This document shows, piece after piece, positions 16,941-25,458 of a stretch of DNA of 64,000 nucleotides. Numbering within the stretch: the first letter of the stretch is position 1; each line of letters opens with the position of its first letter. The notes beneath the pieces are model-generated. The model was not told the origin of the DNA and ran no database searches. It saw nothing but the letters and a program-made list of their open reading frames with translations. Position numbers and translations under genes: made by a program. Location of the stretch: contig NZ_JAIQDE010000004.1 of the NCBI RefSeq assembly GCF_020037015.1, forward strand, positions 332,098-396,097, written 5' to 3'. Origin of the DNA: Corallococcus sp. AS-1-6 (GTDB lineage: Bacteria; Myxococcota; Myxococcia; Myxococcales; Myxococcaceae).

Positions 16941-17132
16941 ATGACGCCGCCCCCTGATCCGCTGCCGTTCCCGGACAGCCTCTGCCACCGCTGCGCCGCG
17001 CCGCCCCGCTACGTCCAGACGCGGACCTCCACGTTCATCATGTGCCCGCTCCTGCCCCAGAAGTACGCGCCCCAGCCCGTGCGCGCGTGCTCGCTGTTCC
17101 GCCCGCGCGAGCCCGGCGCCACCCCGGCGTAG
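16941..17132 (+). CDS. Small four-cysteine protein of unknown function
   Basis: The 63-residue product has C15, C18, C35 and C50, spaced as in a small zinc-binding knuckle (CHRC... MCPLLPQKY... VRAC). The region around the cysteines looks protein-like and not random GC-rich reading. I believe similar short proteins exist in other myxobacteria, but cannot name a family. ATG at 16941 is chosen over 16926 because the extra residues lie close to the GH31 start and lack a ribosome site. It diverges from the GH31 gene. Confidence 0.55.
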   Translation: MTPPPDPLPFPDSLCHRCAAPPRYVQTRTSTFIMCPLLPQKYAPQPVRACSLFRPREPGATPA

Positions 17133-17224
17133 CGCCCCGGTCTCCAGCGCCGAGCAGGCAGCGGAGCGGCGCGGGCCATTCCCCGCGAGCCATCCGTACC
17201 TTTGTCCCCAGCAAAGGAGCCTTC

Positions 17225-17728
17225 ATGGCCAGCCGGCGCAAGACCCACGCCGCTCCCCGGCGCAAGCACGCCGCCGCCACGCCCGCGAAGCGCGCCGCGC
17301 GAAAGCCCCACGCGTCCGCCAGCGCGAGCAGCCGCTATACGAACCCCGCCCTGCGCGAGCGCCTCAAGAAGCGCATCATGAAGAGCGACAAGGGCGGCCG
17401 CGCCGGCCAGTGGAGCGCGCGCAAGGCCCAGCTCCTCGCCGCGGAGTACAAGAAGGCCGGCGGCGGCTACCGGGGCTCCCGCGGCACCGCGCAGCGCCAC
17501 CTGTCCTCCTGGACGAAGGAGAAGTGGCAGACCCAGGACGGCCGCACCCGCGCCCGCCACGGCCGCACCACCGCGCGCTATCTTCCGAAGGAGGCCTGGG
17601 CCCACCTGAGCCCGGCGCAGAAGAAGGCCACGGAGCGGCGCAAGCGCGCGGGCTCCCGGGCGGGACGCCAGTTCGTCGCCAACACGCCCGCCGCACGCCG
17701 GGCGAGGAAGCAGGCCTCGAAGCGCTAG
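17225..17728 (+). CDS. DUF5872-type basic protein
   Basis: The 167-residue, Lys/Arg-rich protein has an alanine/lysine N-terminal tail (about 1-35) followed by a compact domain with KSDKGGRAGQWSARKAQLL, GGGYRG, KEKWQTQDG and RYLPKEAWAHLSPAQKKAT. This motif order matches my memory of DUF5872, a small domain found in bacteria and large DNA viruses. The strong positive charge suggests nucleic-acid binding, which is inference. ATG at 17225 follows AAAGGAG. Longer readings from 17042 are not supported. Confidence 0.7.
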   Translation: MASRRKTHAAPRRKHAAATPAKRAARKPHASASASSRYTNPALRERLKKRIMKSDKGGRAGQWSARKAQLLAAEYKKAGGGYRGSRGTAQRHLSSWTKEKWQTQDGRTRARHGRTTARYLPKEAWAHLSPAQKKATERRKRAGSRAGRQFVANTPAARRARKQASKR

Positions 17729-17862
17729 CCCGCGCCGCCCGGTCCTCCCTTCATTCCGGGGGCGTGCGACAGGTCCCACCAGGACGGCTCGCGCTCGTGG
17801 CATAGAGTGCGGACCTCCTGGGTGTGGGGAACGCTCACGCTCCGGGAGACGGGGAGGACGTC

Positions 17863-19506
17863 ATGGACTGCGACTGGCTCATCATCGGCTCGGGATTCGG
17901 CGGCAGCGTCAGCGCGTTGCGGCTCGTCGAGAAGGGCTACCGCGTGGTGATGCTGGAGAAGGGCCGGCGCCTCCAGGGCCAGGACTTCCCCAAGTCCAAC
18001 TGGAACCTGAAGCGCTGGCTGTGGATGCCCCAGCTCGGGTGGCGGGGCCTCTTCAAGATGACCTTCTTCCGCCACGTCACCGTGCTGTCCGGCGTCGGCG
18101 TGGGCGGCGGCTCGCTCGTCTACGCCAACACGCTGCCCATCCCACGGGACGACTTCTTCGACGCCGCCTCCTGGGGCCACCTGGCGCCGTGGAAGCAGGA
18201 GCTCGCGCCGCACTACGCGACCGCGCGCCGGATGCTGGGCGCCACCGTCAACCCGCTCAACACCTTCCCCGACCAGGTGCTCAAGGAAGTGGGCCAGGAC
18301 CTGGGCCGCACCGACTTCCAGCCCACCACCGTGGCCGTCTACTTCGGCGAGCCCGGCGTCACCGTGAAGGACCCCTACTTCGGCGGCGAGGGCCCGGATC
18401 GCACCGGCTGCAACGCGTGCGGCGGCTGCATGCTGGGCTGCCGCAACAACGCCAAGAACACGCTGGACAAGAACTACCTCTACTTCGCGGAGAAGAAGGG
18501 CCTCACCCTCCACGCGGACACCGAGGTGACGTGGGTGCGCCCCCTGCCGGAGGGCGGTGGCTACGAGGTGACGGCGAAGCAGGGCACCGGCCTCTTCAAG
18601 AAGACGCGCCGCTTCACCGCGAAGCACGTCATCTTCGCGGGCGGCGTGCTGGGCACCCTGGACCTGCTGCTCAAGCTCAAGGACGCGCCCAACGGCCTGC
18701 CGAACCTCTCCGAGCGCGTGGGCGACGGCGTGCGCACCAACTCCGAGGCGCTCATCGGCATCGTCAGCGGCAGGAAGCAGAAGGACCGCGACCTGTCCCG
18801 GGGCATCGCCATCGGGTCCATCCTCCACACCGACGAGCACTCGCACCTGGAGCCCGTGCGCTACCCGGAGGGCTCCGGCTTCTTCCGCCTGCTCATGGCC
18901 CCCCACGTCCCCGGCGCCACCGCGTGGACGCGCGTGGCCCGGCTGGTGGGGCTGCTCGCGCGCCGCCCCCTGCGCTTCCTCCAGGCCTGGTTCGTCCCGG
19001 ACTTCGCGCGCCGCACGATGATCCTCCTGTACATGCGCACCATGGAGGGCCACCTGCGCATGCGCCGCGGCCGGGCGCTCACCACCGGCTTCCGCTCCGG
19101 CCTCACCACCGGCCTGCAGGAGGGCCCCGCGCCCACCGCGAACATGCCGGAGGCCTTCGACCTGGCGAAGCGCGTGGCCGACAAGCTGGACGGCTTCCCC
19201 ATGACCATGGTCAGCGAAACGCTCATGGGCATCCCGACCACCGCGCACATCCTGGGCGGCGCGTGCATGGGGGACTCCCCAAAGACAGGCGCCATCGATG
19301 CGCGCCACCGCTTGTATGGCTATGAGGGGCTGTACGTGGTGGATGGCGCGGCCATCTCCGCCAACCCGGGCGTCAATCCCTCGCTCACCATCACCGCGCT
19401 CGCCGAGCGCGCCATGACCTTCATCCCCGCCGCCCGGGAGCTGCCCCGGGGCGACGAGGACGCCACGCTCGAAGCCCCCCCGCGCGCCCACGCCGCCATC
19501 TCCTGA
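17863..19506 (+). CDS. GMC-family FAD oxidoreductase (cholesterol-oxidase-like)
   Basis: The ATG at 17863 follows GGGGAGG and begins MDCDWLIIGSGFGGS, the dinucleotide-binding loop for FAD. A Cys-rich segment (GCNACGGCMLGC) about residues 185-197 is found in a subset of GMC enzymes related to cholesterol oxidases. The C-terminus has HILGGACMG and DGAAISANPGVNPSLT, typical of this family. It probably oxidises an alcohol such as a sterol or fatty alcohol with oxygen or a quinone. The substrate is not predictable. It is 547 residues, single-gene, followed by a hairpin. Confidence 0.88.
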   Translation: MDCDWLIIGSGFGGSVSALRLVEKGYRVVMLEKGRRLQGQDFPKSNWNLKRWLWMPQLGWRGLFKMTFFRHVTVLSGVGVGGGSLVYANTLPIPRDDFFDAASWGHLAPWKQELAPHYATARRMLGATVNPLNTFPDQVLKEVGQDLGRTDFQPTTVAVYFGEPGVTVKDPYFGGEGPDRTGCNACGGCMLGCRNNAKNTLDKNYLYFAEKKGLTLHADTEVTWVRPLPEGGGYEVTAKQGTGLFKKTRRFTAKHVIFAGGVLGTLDLLLKLKDAPNGLPNLSERVGDGVRTNSEALIGIVSGRKQKDRDLSRGIAIGSILHTDEHSHLEPVRYPEGSGFFRLLMAPHVPGATAWTRVARLVGLLARRPLRFLQAWFVPDFARRTMILLYMRTMEGHLRMRRGRALTTGFRSGLTTGLQEGPAPTANMPEAFDLAKRVADKLDGFPMTMVSETLMGIPTTAHILGGACMGDSPKTGAIDARHRLYGYEGLYVVDGAAISANPGVNPSLTITALAERAMTFIPAARELPRGDEDATLEAPPRAHAAIS

Positions 19507-19526
19507 CACGCCCCCAGGGGCCGTGT
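19506..19526 (+). terminator. Terminator hairpin after the GMC gene
   Basis: ACACG pairs with CGTGT and a 4-bp GC stem closes over a two-base loop, with one bulged C. It begins at the last base of the stop codon of the GMC gene. Confidence 0.55.
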
Positions 19527-19845
19527 ACGCGGATGCCCCCTGCGCCCCCCTGGGACTCCTGGGCGGGCGCCAGTGATCAGACGTGAGCGCGGGACTCGTA
19601 CCGCGGTCCTGATTCCCGCGTGTTCGGTGGACGCGGGGATGGCCTGCTTGTCATTGTTGGCTGCGAATGAAAGGGATGCCGCCACCCGGGCGGCGTCCCA
19701 CACCGTCGGCGTGGGTGGGAGCCGGCAGTGTTGAAGCACGGGCACTCCAGGTGCCCCCAGGCAGCATGGCTGGGCTGAAGAGTTCCGTGTAGTTCCTATT
19801 TTGCAGGATTAGTCGCTTTCGCCACCAGTCCGGTCGGGTGAAGAG
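19507..19845. other. Gene-free stretch upstream of a histidine kinase
   Basis: These 339 bases hold the hairpin at 19506-19526, a 6-bp inverted repeat at 19740-19756 (GGGCAC, loop of five, GTGCCC), and an unusually AT-rich patch near 19780-19815 where a promoter for the kinase at 19846 could lie. I find no clear -35/-10 pair, no tRNA-like fold, and no convincing small gene. Confidence 0.6.
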
Positions 19846-21276
19846 ATGACTCCGTTCATGTCTGCCTTTTCCATTCATGCTCCGGTGCATGTCTCCGCTG
19901 GCCTGGAGGGCCGGGCGGCGGCGCTGCTGGCGTTGCAGTTGCGCGAGTCGCGCAAGCGGGTGGACGGCCTGTTCACCTGGTTGATGTTGGGGCAGTGGGC
20001 GGCGGCGGTGCTGGTGGCGGTGTTCGTGTCTCCCTATGGGTGGGAGGGCAAGGTGCGCGCGGTGCACCTGCACGTGCAGACGGCGGTGCTGCTGGGCGCG
20101 GCGCTGAGCGTGTTCCCGGTGATGCTCACGCGGCTGCACGCGGGACAGACGGCGACGCGCCACGTGGTGGCGGTGAGCCAGATGCTCTGGTCCGCGCTGC
20201 TCATCCACCTGACGGGGGGCCGCATCGAGACGCACTTCCACATCTTCGGCTCGCTGGCGGTGCTGTCGTTCTACCGCGACCCGAAGGTGCTCTTCACCGC
20301 CAGCCTGGCCATCGTCGCGGACCACTGCCTGCGCGGCGCGCTGTGGCCGGAGTCCGTCTACGGCCAGCTTCATCCGGAGTGGTGGCGCTTCCTGGAGCAC
20401 GCCTTCTGGGTGGCCGCCATCGACGTGGTGCTGGTGGTGGCCTGCCGGGACGCGCTGCGCGAAGTGGGGGAGCGGGCCGCCCGCCAGGCCCTGGCGGAGG
20501 CCACCATCGAGGAGGAGCTGGCGCTGCGCGCGGGCCAGTTGGACGCCGCCGTGCGCGAGGTGCACGCCGTCCGCGGCCACGCGGAGCAGATGGAGCGGCT
20601 GGCGTCGCTGGGGCAGCTCACCGCCAGCGTCAGCCACGAGCTGCGCAACCCGCTGGCGGCCGCGCGCACCGCGCATGCGTTCGTCCTGCGCCGGCTGCGC
20701 AAGGCGGAGACCCTGCCCGCGGATCCGCGCATCGCGCGCTTCCTGGACATCATCGACCGGGAGCTGCAGGCGTGCTCGGTCATCATCTCCGACCTGCTGG
20801 ACTACGCGAAGGGCCGGCCTCCGCGCCGCACGCCCTGTCCGCTCAAGCCGCTGGTGGAGGAGGCCATCAGCGTGGTGCCGTGCCGCGAGGGCGTGCGCGT
20901 GGACAACCAGGTGCCGGACGGGCTGCCGGTGCCGCACCTGGACCGCGAGCAGTTCCGCCAGGTGCTGGTCAACCTCATCCAGAACGCGGTGGAGGCCATC
21001 CCGGCGGAGCGCTCCGGGACGGTCTGCGTGCACGCCGACGCGCTGGGGGACGGCGGCTGGCGCCTGCGCGTGACGGACGACGGGCCGGGCATCCCCGCGT
21101 CGCTCCTGGAGCGCATCTTCGAGCCCATGTTCACCACCAAGCTGCGCGGCACCGGGCTGGGGCTCGCCATCGTGAAGCGGCTGGTGCAGGGACATGGCGC
21201 GCGCATCCAGGCGGAGAGCGACTTCGGCCACGGCTCGCGCTTCACCGTCCTCTTCCCTGAGGCGTCTCTTCTCTGA
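19846..21276 (+). CDS. Membrane-bound sensor histidine kinase
   Basis: The 476-residue kinase begins with several hydrophobic segments (about 45-65, 75-95, 105-125, 140-165 and 185-205). These include GGRIETHFHIFGSLA, a motif I know from membrane domains in front of cyclases and kinases. A short coiled stretch leads to the phospho-accepting H264 in SHELRNPL. The ATPase domain has NLIQNAVEAI, DDGPGI and GTGLGLAI. No periplasmic domain is evident, so the signal is likely sensed in the membrane. The downstream gene belongs to an unrelated family, and no response regulator is adjacent. Confidence 0.9.
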   Translation: MTPFMSAFSIHAPVHVSAGLEGRAAALLALQLRESRKRVDGLFTWLMLGQWAAAVLVAVFVSPYGWEGKVRAVHLHVQTAVLLGAALSVFPVMLTRLHAGQTATRHVVAVSQMLWSALLIHLTGGRIETHFHIFGSLAVLSFYRDPKVLFTASLAIVADHCLRGALWPESVYGQLHPEWWRFLEHAFWVAAIDVVLVVACRDALREVGERAARQALAEATIEEELALRAGQLDAAVREVHAVRGHAEQMERLASLGQLTASVSHELRNPLAAARTAHAFVLRRLRKAETLPADPRIARFLDIIDRELQACSVIISDLLDYAKGRPPRRTPCPLKPLVEEAISVVPCREGVRVDNQVPDGLPVPHLDREQFRQVLVNLIQNAVEAIPAERSGTVCVHADALGDGGWRLRVTDDGPGIPASLLERIFEPMFTTKLRGTGLGLAIVKRLVQGHGARIQAESDFGHGSRFTVLFPEASLL

Positions 21277-21375
21277 AGCATGCGCACCTGCTGCCGCGGC
21301 GCATCCCGGAAGAGAGCAGCGTCACGTTGGCGATTCGCACGTGGGGCGTGGGCCCACGCGATAACGGAGGCAGGC

Positions 21376-22047
21376 ATGCAGGTACAGGCGAAGCCGTACC
21401 CGGAGGCGGGGGCGGTGGATGCGGACTGGGCGGTGCGGCGCATGGCGGCGACGGAGCTGGACACCGCCCGGGGGATGTTCTTCCTGGGGGTGCTGGAGAC
21501 GGTGCGCACCGGCGCGGGCGAGGAGGCGGTCGCCGCCTGCAGGGCCGTCACCGACGAGCGCCGCTTCGTGGGCTTCTTCAACTACCCGGTGGCCAGCTTC
21601 CTCAAGCTGGCGCAGGTGGCGGCGCGGCAGTTGTCGCCCCGGTGGGGCGGGGCCGACGAGGCGCTGCGGCAGATGGGGATGCAGGCCACGCGCAGCTTCC
21701 TGGAGTCCGCGGTGGGGCGCACCTTCCTGCTGCTCGCCGCGGGGGATGCGCGCAAGCTCGTGACGAACCTGCCGTCCGGCTACCAGATGGCGGTGAGCTA
21801 CGGGGAGCGCACCGTCGACTGGAGGGGAGAGGGGGACGCGCTGTTCGTCATGCGGCGCGACTTCATGCCGCCGGCCTATCACGAGGGCGTGCTGCGCGAG
21901 GTGCTCACCATGGTGGGGGCGCGCAACCCCCGGGTCCAGGGGCGCAAGCTGGGCCTGCTGGACACCGAGTACCACATCTCCTGGGAGGCCCCCGTCGCGC
22001 TGCCCACGGAGGCGCCCAAGGTGTCCCGCTGGCGGATGTTCCAGTAG
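21376..22047 (+). CDS. TIGR02265 / DUF2378 family protein
   Basis: ATG at 21376 has GGAGG 7 nt upstream. The 223-residue soluble protein shows family hallmarks: DTARGMFFLGVLE, FFNYPVASFLKLAQVAARQL, ESAVGRTFLLLAAGDARKL, and EYHISWEAP near the end. This is a large paralogous family in Myxococcus with no known function. No catalytic residues are evident. It is followed by a hairpin at 22055, so it may be a single-gene unit. Confidence 0.85.
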   Translation: MQVQAKPYPEAGAVDADWAVRRMAATELDTARGMFFLGVLETVRTGAGEEAVAACRAVTDERRFVGFFNYPVASFLKLAQVAARQLSPRWGGADEALRQMGMQATRSFLESAVGRTFLLLAAGDARKLVTNLPSGYQMAVSYGERTVDWRGEGDALFVMRRDFMPPAYHEGVLREVLTMVGARNPRVQGRKLGLLDTEYHISWEAPVALPTEAPKVSRWRMFQ

Positions 22048-22054
22048 GGGGCGC

Positions 22055-22082
22055 GGGGACCGGGAGTTGGGGCCCGGTCCCC
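22055..22082 (+). terminator. Terminator hairpin after the DUF2378 gene
   Basis: Perfect 10-bp stem 22055-22064 with 22073-22082 and an eight-base loop, starting 8 bp after the stop. No U-tract. Confidence 0.65.
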
Positions 22083-22178
22083 CTGGGCGTCGCGCCCGCG
22101 GAGGGCGCGGGAACTTGCGCCCCCCGTGCGGGGGAGCACGATGGCGGGGCTCTCCTCGTACCGGGAGGTCTTCTCCGC

Positions 22179-23621
22179 GTGAGCCGCAATGACAGTCAGG
22201 AACGGACGGAGCGCTGGCGCCAGCTCCTGTCGGACGCCCGCGTCGGGTCGGGGCCGCGCTCCGCGCAGACGGAGGACGCCGCGCTCCGGCAGCTCGACGA
22301 GCGCAATGACTACTCGCGGGACTACGACCGCATCGTCTTCTCCAGCGAGTTCCGCTGCCTGCATGACAAGACGCAGGTGTTCCCCCTGTCGACGAGCGAC
22401 TACACGCGCACGCGCCTCACGCACAGCATCGAGGCGTCCTGCGTGGGCCGCTCCCTGGGCCACCAGGCCGGGCTGGGGTTGAAGGCGCAGGGCGTGGAGC
22501 TGGATCCGTCGCACCTGGGCACCATCGTGGCGGCGGCGTGCCTGGCGCATGACATCGGCAACCCGCCGTTCGGACACTCGGGGGAGGCGGCCATCCAGCA
22601 CTGGGTGGGGCAGCGGCTCTCGCCGCCGGGGGAGGGGAGGAAGAGCCCGTTCGCGACGGAGGCCGAGTGGCGCGACCTGCGCGACTTCGAGGGCAACGCC
22701 CAGGGCTTCCGCATCCTCAACCGGCTCCAGTCGCGCGAGCGCCGGGGCGGGCTGCGCTACACCGCCGCGACGCTGGGGGCCATGAGCAAGTACCCGCGCC
22801 CGTCGGTGCTGCCCGGCTCGCGGCAGAAGACGAAGGGCGTCGTGTCGGAGAAGAAGTTCGGTTACTTCCAGGACGACGTCGACCTGGCGCTGGAGGCCTA
22901 CCGCGCCACGGGCCTGCGCGAGCGCGAGCCCGGCGTGTTCAGCCGCCACCCGCTGGCCTTCCTCGTCGAGGCGGCGGACGACATCTGCTACGCGGTCATC
23001 GACCTGGAGGACTCCGCGAAGCTGGGGCTGGTGCCCATGGAGCGCGCGTGCCAGTTGCTGGAGTCGGTGCTGCCGGAGCCCACGGCCCGCAAGCCGCCCC
23101 GGCACCTGGAGACGCGCATGGCGCAGGCGCGGGCGCGGGCCATCGGGAAGCTCATCCCGCAGTGCGTGGAGGCCTTCGTGGAGCACGCGCACGAGCTGGA
23201 GGCGGGGCGGACGGAGACGTCGCTCACCGCGCTCAAGCCCGACGTGCGCGCGCGGCTGGAGGAGATCACCGACTTCACCCGCGAGCACGGCTACTGGAGC
23301 GAGCGCGTGCTCCAGATTGAGAGCGCCGGCTTCAAGACGCTGGGCGGCCTGCTGGACATGTTCGCCCTGTCGGTGGTGGCGGAGACACCCAACGCGGAGG
23401 AGAAGAAGCTGCGGCAGCTCCTGCCCCTGGAGTGCTTCCAGCGCCCGGAGTTCGCGGCGGCGGATGAGGCGGCGCAGCGGCCGTTGCGGCGGGACGAGGC
23501 CATCCAGCGGCTCACGCCGTACCAGCGGCTCCTGTGCGTGACGGACTACATCACCGGCCTGTCGGACAGCCGCGCGGTGGAGCTGTACCAGCGCCTGTCC
23601 GGCATCCAGCTCCCCACGTAG
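22179..23621 (+). CDS. dgt: Deoxyguanosinetriphosphate triphosphohydrolase
   Basis: This 480-residue HD-domain enzyme hydrolyses dGTP (or other dNTPs) to the nucleoside and triphosphate, helping control dNTP pools. The GTG start follows GGGAGG by about 9 nt. The HD motif is H124-D125 in LAHDIGNPPFGHSGE, with the upstream histidine in RLTHSIE. RDFEGNAQGFRIL and AADDICYAVIDLED are conserved in the long dGTPase class. The C-terminal part shows the usual helical region and CVTDYITGLSDSRAV. The frame upstream to 21327 is not part of the gene. Confidence 0.93.
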   Translation: MSRNDSQERTERWRQLLSDARVGSGPRSAQTEDAALRQLDERNDYSRDYDRIVFSSEFRCLHDKTQVFPLSTSDYTRTRLTHSIEASCVGRSLGHQAGLGLKAQGVELDPSHLGTIVAAACLAHDIGNPPFGHSGEAAIQHWVGQRLSPPGEGRKSPFATEAEWRDLRDFEGNAQGFRILNRLQSRERRGGLRYTAATLGAMSKYPRPSVLPGSRQKTKGVVSEKKFGYFQDDVDLALEAYRATGLREREPGVFSRHPLAFLVEAADDICYAVIDLEDSAKLGLVPMERACQLLESVLPEPTARKPPRHLETRMAQARARAIGKLIPQCVEAFVEHAHELEAGRTETSLTALKPDVRARLEEITDFTREHGYWSERVLQIESAGFKTLGGLLDMFALSVVAETPNAEEKKLRQLLPLECFQRPEFAAADEAAQRPLRRDEAIQRLTPYQRLLCVTDYITGLSDSRAVELYQRLSGIQLPT

Positions 23622-23677
23622 GCCCTCGGGCGCGGCGAGCGTGCGGCGCCGGCCGCCGGGCGCTACGCTTCACCCCC

Positions 23678-24352
23678 ATGTGTGGCCGAGTCACCGTCCG
23701 GACCTCCCCCGCGCAGCTCGTCGCCGAGCTGGAGCTCGCGGGCGCGCGCGCGACGCTGGAGCGCGAGCGCTTCAACCTCTGTCCCACGCAGCTCTTGCCC
23801 GTGGTGCCCAACGACGGCGCGCGGCTGCTGGACGTGTTCCGCTGGGGGCTCATCCCGTCCTGGGCGAAGGACGCGTCCATCGGCAACAAGCTCATCAACG
23901 CGCGCGGTGAGACGGTGGCGGAGAAGCCCAGCTTCCGCTCGGCGTTGAAGCGCAGGCGGTGCCTGGTGGTGGTGGACGGCTGGTACGAGTGGAAGCAGTC
24001 CACGAAGCCCAAGACGCCGTACTTCTTCCACCACCGCGAGGGCAGGCCGCTGGCCCTGGCGGGGCTCTGGGAGGAGTGGACGGCGCCGGACACGGGCGAG
24101 GTGCTGCGCACCTGCACCATCATCACCACCGGCCCCAACGCGCTGATGGCGCCCATCCACGACCGGATGCCCGTCATCCTGTCGCCGGAAGGCCAGGCGG
24201 TGTGGCTGCGCCCGGAGCCCCAGGAGGCGTCCGTCCTGCTGCCGCTGCTCGTCCCCGCGCCGGAGGCGCCGCTGGACGTCCACGAGGTGTCGCGCGGGGT
24301 GAACTCCCCCGCCAACGACGGCCCGGAGTGCGTGGCCCGCGTCGCGGCCTGA
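23678..24352 (+). CDS. SRAP-domain abasic-site crosslinking protein (YedK/HMCES type)
   Basis: The 224-residue protein begins MCGRV, so that after Met removal Cys2 becomes N-terminal and can crosslink to abasic sites in single-stranded DNA. The remaining catalytic set is visible: N74 in NARGET, E104 in WYEWK, and H161 in HDRMPV. It acts in the response to abasic lesions. Length is normal. The ATG at 23678 is fixed by the MCG motif. It converges with the receiver gene ending at 24360. Confidence 0.93.
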   Translation: MCGRVTVRTSPAQLVAELELAGARATLERERFNLCPTQLLPVVPNDGARLLDVFRWGLIPSWAKDASIGNKLINARGETVAEKPSFRSALKRRRCLVVVDGWYEWKQSTKPKTPYFFHHREGRPLALAGLWEEWTAPDTGEVLRTCTIITTGPNALMAPIHDRMPVILSPEGQAVWLRPEPQEASVLLPLLVPAPEAPLDVHEVSRGVNSPANDGPECVARVAA

Positions 24353-24359
24353 GCCGGCG

Positions 24360-24758
24360 CTATCCCGCGGAGGGGCCCTCCTTCTTCGCCGGAGACGGGT
24401 AGTAGGGCGCCACGGCCTCCTTGAAGAGCTCCATGTGCAGGGGCTTCTGGAGCGTCCCGACGACGCCGGCCATCCGCTCCGTCTGGAAGCTGGCCGTGAG
24501 CACGAAGACGGGGAGCCCGCACAGCGTCGCGTCGTCGTGCAGCCGCCGCAGGAAGCCGTAGCCGTCCATCACCGGCATCATCAAATCCAGCAGCACGATG
24601 CAGGGCTTGCGGCAGGAGGCCAGCGCCAGCAGCCCCTCCTCGCCGTTGGCCGCCGTCAGTACGGAATAGCCTTCGAGTTCGAGGTACCGGGCCGTGACTT
24701 CCAGCTCCGGCTCGTCATCGATGAGGAGGATCAAGGGCGGGGTCGTCGCGTCAGGCAC
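24360..24758 (-). CDS. Stand-alone receiver-domain response regulator
   Basis: This 132-residue, single-domain response regulator has the acidic pair in IDDEPE, phospho-acceptor D58 in LLDLMMPVMDG, and a switch lysine in LQKPL. It has no output domain, so it would act by protein contact like CheY. The hybrid kinase at 25459 is a nearby but unproven partner. Confidence 0.88.
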   Translation of the reverse strand: MPDATTPPLILLIDDEPELEVTARYLELEGYSVLTAANGEEGLLALASCRKPCIVLLDLMMPVMDGYGFLRRLHDDATLCGLPVFVLTASFQTERMAGVVGTLQKPLHMELFKEAVAPYYPSPAKKEGPSAG

Positions 24759-24960
24759 AGCGCTCTCTTCCTTGGGGTCAAAGGAAAGCTAGGTCGCCCG
24801 AACGCCGCACCGCCCAGGACCCATCATAGATTCCGGGACGGCGGTTTCCACCACGGCCATGAGGGCAGGGGGCCGCCTGCCCGTCCGCCCTGAAACAGTG
24901 GCGCGGCGGTCCCTGGACAGTTCCTGGGTGCTCCGGAAAAAGCCCCCTAGGATTCGCGCC

Positions 24961-25341
24961 ATGACGTCCTCCGACAGGGGCATGCCGGGCAGGCGCCGCC
25001 GCATCGCCGTGGCGTCCCTGACGGGGCTCGCCGTGCTGGCCGGCGCGACCCTGCTGGGCGTGGAGGCCTGGTACCAGGGGAGGTTCGAGACCCCGCTGCG
25101 TGACGGAGGCGAACCGGTGCATCGCCCTGACGCGGGCGTGACGGTGGAGGACCCCGCATCTGGCATGTCCTCCCTGGCCTCGTCCGTGGCATGGATCCCC
25201 TGGGCCCCCGGCCGCCTGGCCCGCTCACACCTCGCCCGGGGCGTCCTCGCCAGCACCCTGGGAGACCTCACCGCGCTGTATGAAAACACGACGAAACATC
25301 CCGCCCCCCTGCATGGCCAGGCAGGCATTTCAACCCCCTGA
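24961..25341 (+). CDS. Small single-span protein, unknown function
   Basis: The frame gives 126 residues with an Arg-rich start (PGRRRRIA), a hydrophobic span (about 14-36), and an extracytoplasmic-looking remainder without recognisable motifs. It sits between divergent signalling genes. There is no strong ribosome site, and no family is recognised, so it may not be a gene. Confidence 0.4.
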   Translation: MTSSDRGMPGRRRRIAVASLTGLAVLAGATLLGVEAWYQGRFETPLRDGGEPVHRPDAGVTVEDPASGMSSLASSVAWIPWAPGRLARSHLARGVLASTLGDLTALYENTTKHPAPLHGQAGISTP

Positions 25342-25458
25342 ATCGCCGTCCCGGGAGCCCCGGGAAGAGGCCGGCGCCTGCCCACCTCCACGGTTTTCCG
25401 TGGATGACATGGAACTGGCGCCTCGACTGACCTACAGTTCTTGAACGGAGGGGGAAGT

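Noticed and set aside
21327..22178. N-terminal extension of the dGTPase frame to 21327
   Set aside because: It overlaps the DUF2378 gene in another frame and reads as low-complexity sequence. The GTG at 22179 has a good ribosome site.
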